This document shows, piece after piece, positions 53,644 through 62,533 of a stretch of 64,000 nt of DNA. The position numbers and the translations under genes are program-made. Within the stretch, counting starts at the first letter, position 1, and each line of letters begins with the position of its first letter. Source of the DNA: Mucilaginibacter pallidiroseus (GTDB lineage Bacteria > Bacteroidota > Bacteroidia > Sphingobacteriales > Sphingobacteriaceae); NCBI RefSeq assembly GCF_007846085.1, contig NZ_VOEJ01000003.1, forward strand, positions 310,001 to 374,000. Reading direction: 5' to 3'. The notes under the pieces were generated by a model. The model was not told the DNA's origin, ran no database searches, and saw only the letters and a list, made by a program, of their open reading frames with translations.

Positions 53644-55090
53644 AGCTTAATACCCAGGTATCCTTACTGCCGCCGCCCTGTGAGCTGTTAACCACTAAGG
53701 AGCCTTCAGTAAGAGCTACGCGTGTTAAACCGCCCGGCACTATCTCAATACCATCCGGCCCGCAAAGTGCATACGGCCTAAGGTCGATACGGCGCGGTTG
53801 CAACGCGCCTTGTATAAAGCATGGTGCTGCCGAAAGGCTGATGGTTGGCTGCGCGATAAAGTTGCGCGGATCCTTCAGTATTTCAAGCTTGTATTTTTCT
53901 ATTTCTTCTTGCGATGCTGCATGCCCCATCAGCATGCCATAACCACCGCTTTCGTTGGTTTTTTTAACCACCATTTTGTCGATGTTTTTAAACACATGCT
54001 CACGCTCATCGGGATTGCTTAACCGGTGGGTTGGTACATTCTTAAGCAACGGCTCCTCGTTAAGATAGTAACGTATCATATCGGGTACATAAATGTAGGT
54101 AGCCTTATCGTCGGCCACACCATTTCCTATAGCATTTACAATAGCTACGTTGCCCTTTCGATATGCACCCATTAAGCCCGCTACGCCCAAAACACTGTTG
54201 GGGTTGAACACCAATGGGTCAAGATATTCATCATCAACGCGGCGGTAAATCACATCAACCTGTTGCAGGCCGGTGGTAGTTTTCATATAAACCCGGTGAT
54301 CATTAACCACTAGATCGCGCCCCTCAACCAGCTCAACACCCATGAGGCGAGCCAGCGTGGTATGCTCAAAGTAAGCCGAATTGTAAATACCCGGGCTCAG
54401 CAACACAATGGTTGGATTGCCCACCTGCCTTGGTGAAAGCGACATTAGGTTTTTGTACAGGATAGACGGGTATTCGGTTACGCTGCGTACGCCGCATTGC
54501 GGTAACAGATCAGGAAACAAGCGCTTTGTGATCTCGCGGTTTTCAAGCATATAGCTTACGCCAGATGGGGTGCGCAGATTATCTTCCAGCACGTAAAATG
54601 TACCGTCGTAGTCGCGTATCAGGTCAATCCCGGCTATGTGTACATAAACATCATAAGGCACATTTAGCTGGTACATTTCCCGCAAAAAGTGCGGACAAGA
54701 GTACACAATATCAATAGGTACCACACCATCTTTAATAATAAACTGGTTATGGTAAATATCCTTAAGAAAGTGATTGAGTGCGGTAAGGCGCTGCTTAATG
54801 CCGCGTTCCACAAAATCCCATTCAGCTGCGGTAATAATGCGTGGGATTATGTCAAAAGGGAATATCTTTTCTATCCCTTCGCCACTGTTATAAACCGTAA
54901 ATGTGATACCCTGGCTCATGAAGAGCCGCTTGGCCAATTCTTCTTTTTTGCTCAGATCATCGGCCGATTCCTGACCTAAATAGCTTATAACCTTTTGGTA
55001 ATGGTCGCGAACCGTATGGTTTTCGTTATACATTTCGTCCCATACGCCGTTTATAAGATTGTATTTTTCAAAATGCTGCGACTCGTACAT
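53642..55090 (-). CDS. Circularly permuted ATP-grasp protein (DUF404/407)
   Basis: 482 residues. Family blocks: YNSGEGIEKIFPFDIIPRII, LTALNHFLKDIYHNQFI, CPHFLREMYQLNVPYDVYVHIAGIDLIRDYDGTFYVLEDNLRTPSGVSYMLENR and VKKTNESGGYGMLMGHAA, IAQPTISLSAAPCF. The ATP-grasp fold would ligate an amino acid or peptide to a carboxylate. First gene of the cluster, so it probably drives synthesis of the cluster's product. No signal peptide. Confidence 0.9.
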   Translation of the reverse strand: MYESQHFEKYNLINGVWDEMYNENHTVRDHYQKVISYLGQESADDLSKKEELAKRLFMSQGITFTVYNSGEGIEKIFPFDIIPRIITAAEWDFVERGIKQRLTALNHFLKDIYHNQFIIKDGVVPIDIVYSCPHFLREMYQLNVPYDVYVHIAGIDLIRDYDGTFYVLEDNLRTPSGVSYMLENREITKRLFPDLLPQCGVRSVTEYPSILYKNLMSLSPRQVGNPTIVLLSPGIYNSAYFEHTTLARLMGVELVEGRDLVVNDHRVYMKTTTGLQQVDVIYRRVDDEYLDPLVFNPNSVLGVAGLMGAYRKGNVAIVNAIGNGVADDKATYIYVPDMIRYYLNEEPLLKNVPTHRLSNPDEREHVFKNIDKMVVKKTNESGGYGMLMGHAASQEEIEKYKLEILKDPRNFIAQPTISLSAAPCFIQGALQPRRIDLRPYALCGPDGIEIVPGGLTRVALTEGSLVVNSSQGGGSKDTWVLS

Positions 55091-55316
55091 ATAAAAATTG
55101 CTGTTAAACAGTTAAAATGCTGCTGCCGGATGAATTTACGGTTGATATAAACCCTAACAGCAACTATTTTTTTGTAAATTATAAAAAATATTGCGCAAAT
55201 GCAGCAACATCTTTGCCAAAACAGTTGAAAGCCATAATCATTCACAATTATTGCTTTTTCATTTTATCTGATGACGTACAGCAACGTCAGCGATGGATTG
55301 TTAGTGATGAGTTTAA
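55091..55316. other. 226-base upstream region of the Anbu operon
   Basis: AT-rich gap holding the operon promoter. A plus-strand 67-codon frame with ATG at 55117, reading MLLPDEFTVDINPNSN, overlaps the end of the converging gene and has no recognised relative. No full TTTG/TAnnTTTG pair is visible on the minus strand. Confidence 0.5.
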
Positions 55317-56054
55317 TTAAAAATACTTGTCAAGCGTGAGTCCGTAAGTGAAATTCAGATTGTCGCTATTGGTAATGTTCATTCGGTTGTAGTTGAAAGA
55401 CGTGGTAAGGCTTATCCATTTACGAAGCTTTATGCCCAATGTAGATGTTGAACGGATAATATAATCGTTACTGTTACTGAATGAACTTTGCAGAAAATGG
55501 CTGCCGTCAAAAACAATGAGTTCTTTTATCAGGAAATGATAATTTAACCTGAACGAGTTACGGTAGGTATGGTAGTCTAATCCCGCAAGCAGGTTGCTCC
55601 TGTCATACAAAACCCCATCGCTAAGGTTTAAATAGGCATTTGGCTTGTCGATAACGCTGTATGCAACACCCAAGCCCGCAAGTAACTGGTTCTTGATTTT
55701 TAACGAGAAGCTGGTGTTGTAGTTGGCAAGGCCCCAGTAATAAAAGTGCGGAAACGTTTTATAAAGGTTAAAGAACAGGGTAGATGAAAAATCGTTGTTT
55801 GTAATGTTGCTGTTTTGCTTGCCATATATCCAGGTGTTGGTGGTGTTAAATACAAAGTCATCCTTTTTAACCCCAAAACCCAACGAGTTGTTAAGCAAGT
55901 AGGCCTTATCGGTATTACTCTTATTGATAGAGCCGGTTGATGTTAAAATAATATGCCGCTGCGTAGTATCTGAGTATTGTGCAAAGGCTTGTAGTTTGCA
56001 GCAGCAAAACGCTAAGGCCGCAATTACATAAATGCAATAGTATTTATAGTGCAT
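55317..56054 (-). CDS. DUF481-like outer-membrane protein
   Basis: 245 residues. Signal peptide (residues 1-24, ending FAQ), then a beta-barrel-like sequence of alternating strands (YWGLANYNTSFSLKIKNQLLAGLGVAYSVI, FRLNYHFLIKELIVF, SLTTSFNYNRMN) ending TYGLTLDKYF with a C-terminal Phe. It matches DUF481, small outer-membrane barrel proteins. Function unknown. Confidence 0.8.
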   Translation of the reverse strand: MHYKYYCIYVIAALAFCCCKLQAFAQYSDTTQRHIILTSTGSINKSNTDKAYLLNNSLGFGVKKDDFVFNTTNTWIYGKQNSNITNNDFSSTLFFNLYKTFPHFYYWGLANYNTSFSLKIKNQLLAGLGVAYSVIDKPNAYLNLSDGVLYDRSNLLAGLDYHTYRNSFRLNYHFLIKELIVFDGSHFLQSSFSNSNDYIIRSTSTLGIKLRKWISLTTSFNYNRMNITNSDNLNFTYGLTLDKYF

Positions 56055-56147
56055 TAAATTTTAACGTAAAATATGCGCTACTGTTTTAACTGTGCTTTTA
56101 AAGGGGTTTTGCAAGTTGCTACGCGGTAGTTTAGCGCTTAACATAAG

Positions 56148-56177
56148 AAAGGCCCGAAGCGTGTTGCCCGGGCCTTT
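56148..56177 (-). terminator. Intrinsic terminator downstream of the symporter
   Basis: Stem AAAGGCCCG/CGGGCCTTT (nine base pairs) around a 12-base loop, with T-rich flanks on both strands. Placed for the minus-strand symporter gene and may also work from the other side. Confidence 0.65.
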
Positions 56178-56202
56178 TGCAAGATATTTTAGCTAAAAGC
56201 GG

Positions 56203-57888
56203 TTACCAGAAAAATGAGTATAGTGCCACGATAATACCGCCAACTAACAATGCCCCAGCCGTAAAGGCACGTGATGTTTTAAACATGGACGCATCAATCT
56301 CCAGCCCGTTTGTTTTAATGCCTCTGGATCGATCGATCATCGAGATGATGTACATACCGATTACGCAGATAAGGAAAACAAAACCCATACGGTCGATAAA
56401 CGGAATTTCGTAAACACCCTTCTCATTCATTTTCGAGAAACCATATTTGTTAAGCCAGGCAAGGTTTGCGTAGTACGGCAGAAATTTAAAGATTACCGAA
56501 AATACGAAACCGCCGATTGTAGCAAACAGGGCCGCATTGGATGTTGCTTTTTTCCAAAAGAAACCGAGGATAAACATGGCAAATATACCCGGCGATACAA
56601 AGCCGGTGTACTCCTGAATATATTGAAAGCCTTGTTTGCCTTCGCCCATTAGCTGCTCGCCTATTACTAATGACATGATCACGCCCAAACCCATAGCAAC
56701 AACAACAGACCATTTACCTAGCGTTACCAGTTTCTTGTCGGTAGCTTCGGGGTTGATGGCTTTTTTGTAAATATCCAATGTAAAGATAGTGGCTATGCTA
56801 TTTGCCTTGCCAGCAAGAGAAGCTACAATAGCCGCTGTAAGCGCCGCAAATGATAATCCCTTTAAACCCGTAGGTAGCAGGTTTAGAAGTGTAGGATAAG
56901 CTTTATTATAATCGATAACGCCCTTTGAGCTCAGCATCTCCTGCTGAAACATGCCGCGCTCATGAAGCACATAAGCGGCTATACCCGGTAATACCACAAT
57001 TATTGGCATCAATAGCTTTAAAAATGCAGCAAATAAAAGACCGCTTCTGGCTGTCTTTAAATCTGCACCCAAGGCTCGCTGTGTAATGTATTGGTTGCAA
57101 CCCCAATAATTTAAGTTTACGATCCACATACCACCGATAAGCACAGATAATCCCGGCAGATCCATATAGTTTGGATTGCTTTTTTTGAAAATCATATGAA
57201 AATGATCTGAAGCTTCGGAGTGCAAAGTTTTGAGCCCGGCTAATATGGAATGGTCCGCTGCCTTTTTGGTAAGCTCGCCCAAGCCGATGTATGTAGCGGC
57301 AAGGCCACCGAGTATCAACACAAATACTTGTATAACGTCGGTATAACCAATAACCTTCATGCCACCAAGAGTAATAATAACCGCAAATACAGCAAGTAAG
57401 CTTATGCATAAAGTAATATCCAACCCTGATATACCGCTAATGGCCAGTGCACCGAGGTAAAGGATGGACATTAAATTCACGATGATATATAGTAGCAACC
57501 AAAATACCGCCATTACCATTGCCACAGTGCCGTTGTACCGCTGATGCAGAAACTGCGGCATGGTAAATATCTTATTTTTAAGATAGATAGGGATAAAAAA
57601 TATAGCCACTATAATGAGCGTTGCGGCAGCCATCCATTCGTAAGTTGATATGGCAAGCCCCATCTTAAAGGCCGAGCCACTGGTGCCGATGAATTGCTCG
57701 GCAGATATATTTGAAGCAATAAGCGACGCGCCAATAGCCCACCATGTTAACGAGCCCTCGGCCAAAAAATAATCTTTAGATGTGGCGTCGGCATTGTGCT
57801 TTCGGCGGTATATCCAGTAGCCATAGCTTGATACGATTACGAAGTATATAAAAAACACAATGTAATCGCCGTTTGATAGGGTTTTCAT
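56203..57888 (-). CDS. Sodium/sugar symporter (SSS family)
   Basis: 561 residues, about 14 predicted membrane helices. SSS family blocks: SLTWWAIGASLIASNISAEQFIGTSGSAFKMG, ITLGGMKVIGYTDVIQVFVLILGGL, VNLNYWGCNQYITQRALGADL and FAALTAAIVASLAGKANSIATIFTLDIY. The Na+-coupled family in this group often carries xylose or other sugars. It lies next to xylulokinase on the same strand (54 bases), so xylose or a related sugar is likely. Confidence 0.9.
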   Translation of the reverse strand: MKTLSNGDYIVFFIYFVIVSSYGYWIYRRKHNADATSKDYFLAEGSLTWWAIGASLIASNISAEQFIGTSGSAFKMGLAISTYEWMAAATLIIVAIFFIPIYLKNKIFTMPQFLHQRYNGTVAMVMAVFWLLLYIIVNLMSILYLGALAISGISGLDITLCISLLAVFAVIITLGGMKVIGYTDVIQVFVLILGGLAATYIGLGELTKKAADHSILAGLKTLHSEASDHFHMIFKKSNPNYMDLPGLSVLIGGMWIVNLNYWGCNQYITQRALGADLKTARSGLLFAAFLKLLMPIIVVLPGIAAYVLHERGMFQQEMLSSKGVIDYNKAYPTLLNLLPTGLKGLSFAALTAAIVASLAGKANSIATIFTLDIYKKAINPEATDKKLVTLGKWSVVVAMGLGVIMSLVIGEQLMGEGKQGFQYIQEYTGFVSPGIFAMFILGFFWKKATSNAALFATIGGFVFSVIFKFLPYYANLAWLNKYGFSKMNEKGVYEIPFIDRMGFVFLICVIGMYIISMIDRSRGIKTNGLEIDASMFKTSRAFTAGALLVGGIIVALYSFFW

Positions 57889-57941
57889 TTCAATAGGTTT
57901 ACTTAAATGGTTTTGCAGGTTTATGCAGCGCTAATATTACG

Positions 57942-59426
57942 CTATATATCGCGGTTTAGCAAGTTTTCGAGGCATTCTTTCCAGCCCTGGTATATAGGTT
58001 CAAATGCATCACCGTTTGGTTCTACAACGGCCGTTTGCTTTACATCCGCGAAGGCCTCAGAGGCTGACGAAAAAAATTCGGCACCGATACCTGCGCCCAA
58101 GGCAGCGCCCATGCTGCCATCGTTATTGTAAAGCTCAACAGGCACACCCGTGGCGTTTACAAAAGTTTGTGTAAATACATCACTCATAAACATATTGCTT
58201 TTCCCTGCGCGTATTACGGTTGGATTCATGCCGTTTTCACGCATAATGTCCAGGCCATATCTAAATGCACACGCTATACCCTCTTGCGCCGCTCTGAATA
58301 TGTGGGCTGGTGTGTGCTGGTTGAGGTCGATGTTGATTAAATGTGCACCCACCTGCTTATTATTAAGTATTCGTTCGGCACCATTACCGAAAGGTATGGT
58401 ATATAGCCCGTTGCTGCCGGGGGCAACTTGTTGCGCCGCCTGGTTCATTTGCTGATAGGTTAAGGCCTGTGCAAAAGTGTTTTTTACCCAGCGGTAAAGG
58501 CTGCCTGTACCGTTAATGCAAAGCAGTACGCCAAGTCTTCGCCGCTCGGCGGAATAGTTTACGTGTGCAAAAGTATTTACACGCGATTGCTTATCATACG
58601 TCAGCTGGTCGCTCACCCCGTAAATAACCCCTGATGTTCCTGCGGTTGCGGCAACCTCACCAGGTTTAAGTACGTTGAGTGATAAAGCGTTGTTTGGCTG
58701 ATCGCCGGCTTTGTATGTTACCGGTATTCCTTTGGTGAGCTGAAGTGCAGCTGCTACATCAGCCTTCAAACTACCATGTGCCGAAAAAACAGGTTTAATG
58801 GTAGGAAACAACGCATCATCAAATCCAAAATAATCGGTAATGTCTTTGGAAATCGCATCAAACTGGAAGTCATAAAAAATCCCTTCAGATAAAGCGGAGG
58901 CCGAGGTTGTGATCTCGCCGGTAAGCTTCATCGCAATATAATCACCCGGCAGCATTACCTTATCAAGGTCTGCATAAATCTGAGGCTCATGTTGCTTTAC
59001 CCAAGCCAACTTGGACGCGGTAAAGTTGCCCGGGGAATTAAGCATATGCGACAAACATGTTTCATGCCCGATATCTGCAAATGCCTTATCGCCAATTTCA
59101 ACAGCGCGGCTATCACACCAGATAATGCTATTGCGCAATACATTTTGATTTTTATCAACCAGAACAAGCCCGTGCATTTGGTAGGCAATGCCGATAGCCG
59201 AAATATCTTCCGGCTTGTATTTGCCACTCTTGTGGCAAAGTGCTATTGCCTTTCCCGTTTGTTGCCACCACATATCAGGCGATTGCTCGGCCCAGCCTGT
59301 TTGCAGCGCAATAATTGGTGATTCCTGTTCTGGATATTGAGCCGATGCAACGATGGTTTGATTATGCGCATCAACAACAGATACTTTAACAGACGACGTG
59401 CCGATATCAATGCCCAGTAATAGCAT
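57942..59426 (-). CDS. xylB: Xylulokinase
   Basis: 494 residues, FGGY kinase fold. LGIDIGTSSVKVSVVDA near the N-terminus, GLVLVDKNQNVLRNSIIWCDSRA, YKAGDQPNNALSLNVLKPGEVAATAGTSG and VIRAGKSNMFMSDVFTQTFVNATGVPVELYNNDGSMGAALGAGIG. It phosphorylates D-xylulose to xylulose 5-phosphate. The xylose isomerase gene is not in the window, although xylB and the symporter normally lie with it. Confidence 0.92.
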   Translation of the reverse strand: MLLLGIDIGTSSVKVSVVDAHNQTIVASAQYPEQESPIIALQTGWAEQSPDMWWQQTGKAIALCHKSGKYKPEDISAIGIAYQMHGLVLVDKNQNVLRNSIIWCDSRAVEIGDKAFADIGHETCLSHMLNSPGNFTASKLAWVKQHEPQIYADLDKVMLPGDYIAMKLTGEITTSASALSEGIFYDFQFDAISKDITDYFGFDDALFPTIKPVFSAHGSLKADVAAALQLTKGIPVTYKAGDQPNNALSLNVLKPGEVAATAGTSGVIYGVSDQLTYDKQSRVNTFAHVNYSAERRRLGVLLCINGTGSLYRWVKNTFAQALTYQQMNQAAQQVAPGSNGLYTIPFGNGAERILNNKQVGAHLINIDLNQHTPAHIFRAAQEGIACAFRYGLDIMRENGMNPTVIRAGKSNMFMSDVFTQTFVNATGVPVELYNNDGSMGAALGAGIGAEFFSSASEAFADVKQTAVVEPNGDAFEPIYQGWKECLENLLNRDI

Positions 59427-59560
59427 ATAATTAATTTAAGATTTAAAGCGCGGTTTATAATTGAAGTAAGGAAAAACGAAAATAGGGTTATTTTTGAAAA
59501 AGCCGCTTAACAGCGTCAATAACGCCTAAAAACAAGAAAAATGAATTTTTATTAAAAAAG

Positions 59561-59591
59561 TTTGTGAAATTAAAAGTGAAGCGTATATTTG
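59561..59591 (+). promoter_or_regulatory. tRNA-Asp promoter
   Basis: TTTG at 59561-59564, then 19 bases, then TATATTTG at 59584-59591, an exact TTTG-N19-TAnnTTTG Bacteroidetes promoter. The -7 box ends 12 bases before the tRNA 5' end, the same as in front of tRNA-Gly. Confidence 0.85.
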
Positions 59592-59602
59592 CAGTCCCAA
59601 AC

Positions 59603-59676
59603 GGAGTGGTAGTTCAGCTGGTTAGAATACATGCCTGTCACGCATGGGGTCGCGGGTTCGAGTCCCGTCCATTCCG
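59603..59676 (+). tRNA. tRNA-Asp (anticodon GTC)
   Basis: 74 bases. Acceptor GGAGTGG pairs with CCATTCC, D-arm TAGTTCAGCTGGTTAGAATA, anticodon stem-loop CATGC-CTGTCAC-GCATG with anticodon GTC, T-arm GCGGG-TTCGAGT-CCCGT, discriminator G. CCA is not encoded. Confidence 0.96.
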
Positions 59677-59699
59677 CAGAGGAGCCGTAAGGCAAATGC

Positions 59700-59733
59700 A
59701 AAGCGCTCAGATTAATGATCTGAGCGCTTTTTT
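59700..59733 (+). terminator. Intrinsic terminator after tRNA-Asp
   Basis: A 13-base perfect stem AAAGCGCTCAGAT/ATCTGAGCGCTTT (59700-59712, 59718-59730) and a T run. Confidence 0.88.
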
Positions 59734-60204
59734 ATGTCAAAAGCGATTTGTTTTATTTCACATTACCTCTTTAATGCAAATCTGCAGGGCATGAGTAGCA
59801 AAAGTTTTGTTAGATAGTCTATCTTGGAATAGAAAATAGTGATTCCCTCCTTTCTGAGGCGCTTAAAAAAAGAAATTATAGCATACCAAGTAAGTTGCAA
59901 TTTTAATATTTACTTCATACACTCTTAAAAGCACAATTGCGCCATCTATAATTCACTTTAAAAACAAGCCTTAACATTTCGGCAAGCGTTTGCATAGTGT
60001 TTAAGTTAATGCGATTGTAAATATTAACTAAATATTAAATACTCAGTTATTATCACTATTAGTTGTAAACAATATTAAAAAAATAGCTGTTTCTAATCGT
60101 TTTCTTAATTGTATTAAGTAACAGGATTATTACATTTGTTTGTAACATATAGGTTACAAACCATTATGTTGCGTTTACGCCCCCTAACAACTATTTAACT
60201 ATAT
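59734..60204. other. 471-base AT-rich gap upstream of the sugar operon
   Basis: No gene seen. It holds the promoter for the sugar-modification operon (60109-60138) and several A/T tracts. The open frames across the tRNA and terminator are chance. Confidence 0.6.
60109..60138 (+). promoter_or_regulatory. Promoter of the sugar-modification operon
   Basis: TTG at 60109-60111, 19 bases, then TACATTTG (60131-60138), matching TAnnTTTG. Expected start of transcription about 60145, giving a 5' leader of about 60 bases before the ATG at 60205. Confidence 0.6.
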
Positions 60205-60651
60205 ATGAGCAAATGCTTAGAAACTATTATTGAAGATGATATTACATACGGTATTATTATAAGAAGTAATTATACAGCGCCCAGTATCCAATTTTTTACT
60301 CCACAACATTTTTCGCAGCAACTGGGCTACATGAACCGGAAAAGCGGTTATGAGGTAAAGCCACACAAGCATTTATTAATCAACAGGGATATACAGTTAA
60401 CGCAGGAAGTGTTATTTGTAAAATCGGGACACATTCGTGTTAACTTCTTTAATGATGCCTCCTATCTGCCATTCACATCGACTGAGTTATTTGCCGGAGA
60501 TATTATTTTGCTGGCTAATGGCGGGCATGGGGTCGACTTCCTTACTGATTCAGAAGTAGTTGAAGTGAAGCAAGGCCCGTACATGGGCATCGAAGACAAG
60601 GTGTTTATAGAGCCGCCTTTAGTTGAGTACCAAAATCAACTCCATCAGTAA
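60205..60651 (+). CDS. Cupin-like protein, first gene of the sugar operon
   Basis: 148 residues. A cupin core is visible: KPHKHLLINRDIQLTQEVLFVKSGHIRVNFF and LFAGDIILLANGGHGVDFLTDSEVVEVKQGPY. Similar proteins occur in nucleotide-sugar gene clusters, some as sugar epimerases or isomerases of the WxcM type; this cannot be decided here. Its stop and the next ATG overlap (TAATG), so translation is coupled. Confidence 0.8.
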   Translation: MSKCLETIIEDDITYGIIIRSNYTAPSIQFFTPQHFSQQLGYMNRKSGYEVKPHKHLLINRDIQLTQEVLFVKSGHIRVNFFNDASYLPFTSTELFAGDIILLANGGHGVDFLTDSEVVEVKQGPYMGIEDKVFIEPPLVEYQNQLHQ

Positions 60652-61406
60652 TGACGAGTTTTTCTGATGAATACAGCGATTACTACGATCTGCTGTATGA
60701 TAATAAGAACTATGCTGGCGAAGCTGCGTACGTAAATACGCTGATACAAAATGAAGGCGTATCAGACAACAGGCTGTTGGAGATAGGATCAGGAACGGGC
60801 AACTATGGCGCTTTTCTTTCGTCATTAGGGTACCAGATTACTGCAATTGAAAAAAGCCCGTCAATGGGCGGTATCGCGCAGCAAAAAAATATTTCAAACT
60901 ACGAGGTGATCATTAGTGACGTTTTGGACGTAAATCTGGAACCGGAATCATTTGGGGCTGTGGTAGCTATGTTCCATGTGATATGTTATCTCACTTCGGA
61001 TATTGATATAAAATTATGCTTTGATAAAATTTATAAAGCACTGCTTCCGGGTGGTGTATTTATTTTCGACACCTGGCACACGCAAGCTGTACTGCATCAA
61101 AAGCCCGAAGTGCGCTACAGAATAGTTGAGAATAGCGCTATAAGCTTAACACGTAATGCTACGCCTATATGTTATAATGAACAGTCGTTAGTCGAAGTTA
61201 ATTATGATATCAATGGCCTAAGAAAAAATACTGGTGAAAAATTTAGTTTTTCCGAAAAGCACCTATTGCGCCATTTTTCAATAGCTCAAATTAAGCATTT
61301 TGCGGAGCAGGCAGGCTTTGAGCATCTTCGTTCTGAAGAGTTTTTAACCGGCAATACGCCAGGTACGGGCACATGGGGCGTGTGCCATATTCTAAAAAAA
61401 GTATAA
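60651..61406 (+). CDS. SAM-dependent methyltransferase in the sugar operon
   Basis: 251 residues. Motif I LLEIGSGTGNYGAFLSSLGYQITAIEKSPSM (residues about 40-70), then SFGAVVAMFHVICYLTSD and ALLPGGVFIFDTWHT. The C-terminal half is beta-rich. Probably methylates a nucleotide sugar or glycan. Coupled to the cupin gene and one base from the aminotransferase. Confidence 0.88.
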   Translation: MTSFSDEYSDYYDLLYDNKNYAGEAAYVNTLIQNEGVSDNRLLEIGSGTGNYGAFLSSLGYQITAIEKSPSMGGIAQQKNISNYEVIISDVLDVNLEPESFGAVVAMFHVICYLTSDIDIKLCFDKIYKALLPGGVFIFDTWHTQAVLHQKPEVRYRIVENSAISLTRNATPICYNEQSLVEVNYDINGLRKNTGEKFSFSEKHLLRHFSIAQIKHFAEQAGFEHLRSEEFLTGNTPGTGTWGVCHILKKV

Positions 61407-61407
61407 G

Positions 61408-62517
61408 ATGAGTATACCTGTTAATACCCCACTTTTTGCGGGTAACGAGAAGAAATATTTGAACGAATGTATTGATACAGGTTGGATTTCGAGCGAAGGC
61501 CCTTTTGTAGAACGTTTCGAGAAGGGGTTTAGCAGTTATATAGGACGCAATCATGGCATTGCGGTATCAAGCGGTACTGCCGCGTTGGATATTGCGGTAA
61601 AAGCAATTGGGCTGACTGAAGGCGACGAAATTATAGTACCATCTTTCACTATTATATCCCCTGTTTTTTCAATTATAAAACTTGGCCTGGTGCCGGTTTT
61701 AGTAGATAGCGATATCACGAGCTGGAACATGGACGTTGCTGCAATTGAGGCATTAATAACGCCTAAAACCAAAGCAATATTAGCTGTGCACATTTATGGC
61801 CTGCCTGTAGATATGGCTTTACTTGAAACGATAGCGGAAAAGCATAACCTTATTATTATTGAGGATGCAGCAGAAATGCACGGGCAAGAATACCGCGGCA
61901 GGAAATGCGGTACGTTTGGCAAAATCAGCATATTTAGTTTTTACGCCAATAAAAATATAACCACCGGCGAAGGCGGCATGGTGCTCTGTGATGATCCGGA
62001 ACTTAACGAAAGGTGCAGGGTGCTACGAAACCTGTCCTTCACTACACAAGGCCCAAGGTTTGTGCATGAAGAGTTCGGTTGGAACTATCGAATGACCAAT
62101 TTGCAGGCAGCCATAGGTGTTGCCCAGTTGGAAAACATAGAAGCCCATATTATACGTAAGCGGGAAATCGGTGCCATTTACCAGGAAAGCTTGTCCTTTT
62201 TAGCTGAAAAGGGTTATCAATTACCTGTACCCGAAGTGGAGTATGCGAATAACTTGTATTGGGTATTTGGCTTGCTTGCGCCTGATAAAGATGAAAAGAA
62301 CAGGTTGATTGACCATCTTTCAAAAAATGGAATAGGTACCCGCCCTTTCTTTTACCCTATGCACATGCAGCCAGTGTTTAAGGATTACGCATTTGCAAAA
62401 CAAAGGCTGCCCGTATCCGAGCAACTATCCAGCCTTGGTTTTTATTTACCAAGCGGGCTTGGCCTCACCAACGCCGACCAGTCGGTTGTGATTGATACCA
62501 TTAAGGCTGCTTTTTAA
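61408..62517 (+). CDS. DegT/DnrJ/EryC1/StrS aminotransferase, perosamine-synthase-like
   Basis: 369 residues. PLP-dependent sugar aminotransferase: VERFEKGFSSYIGRNHGIAVSSGTAALDIAVKA, ILAVHIYGLPVDM, IIEDAAEMHGQEYRGRKCGTFGKISIFSFYANKNITTGEGGMVL (the catalytic Lys is in ANKNITTGEGG). This block is most like GDP-perosamine synthases, which transfer an amino group to a GDP-4-keto sugar, but other keto sugars are possible. Confidence 0.88.
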   Translation: MSIPVNTPLFAGNEKKYLNECIDTGWISSEGPFVERFEKGFSSYIGRNHGIAVSSGTAALDIAVKAIGLTEGDEIIVPSFTIISPVFSIIKLGLVPVLVDSDITSWNMDVAAIEALITPKTKAILAVHIYGLPVDMALLETIAEKHNLIIIEDAAEMHGQEYRGRKCGTFGKISIFSFYANKNITTGEGGMVLCDDPELNERCRVLRNLSFTTQGPRFVHEEFGWNYRMTNLQAAIGVAQLENIEAHIIRKREIGAIYQESLSFLAEKGYQLPVPEVEYANNLYWVFGLLAPDKDEKNRLIDHLSKNGIGTRPFFYPMHMQPVFKDYAFAKQRLPVSEQLSSLGFYLPSGLGLTNADQSVVIDTIKAAF

Positions 62518-62533
62518 CCGAGTATTGTAAATC

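Noticed and set aside
55117..55320. 67-codon plus-strand frame with ATG
   Set aside because: It overlaps the converging gene, no relative recognised; could be revisited if expressed.
59564..59794. 76-codon frame across tRNA-Asp
   Set aside because: It spans the tRNA and its terminator.
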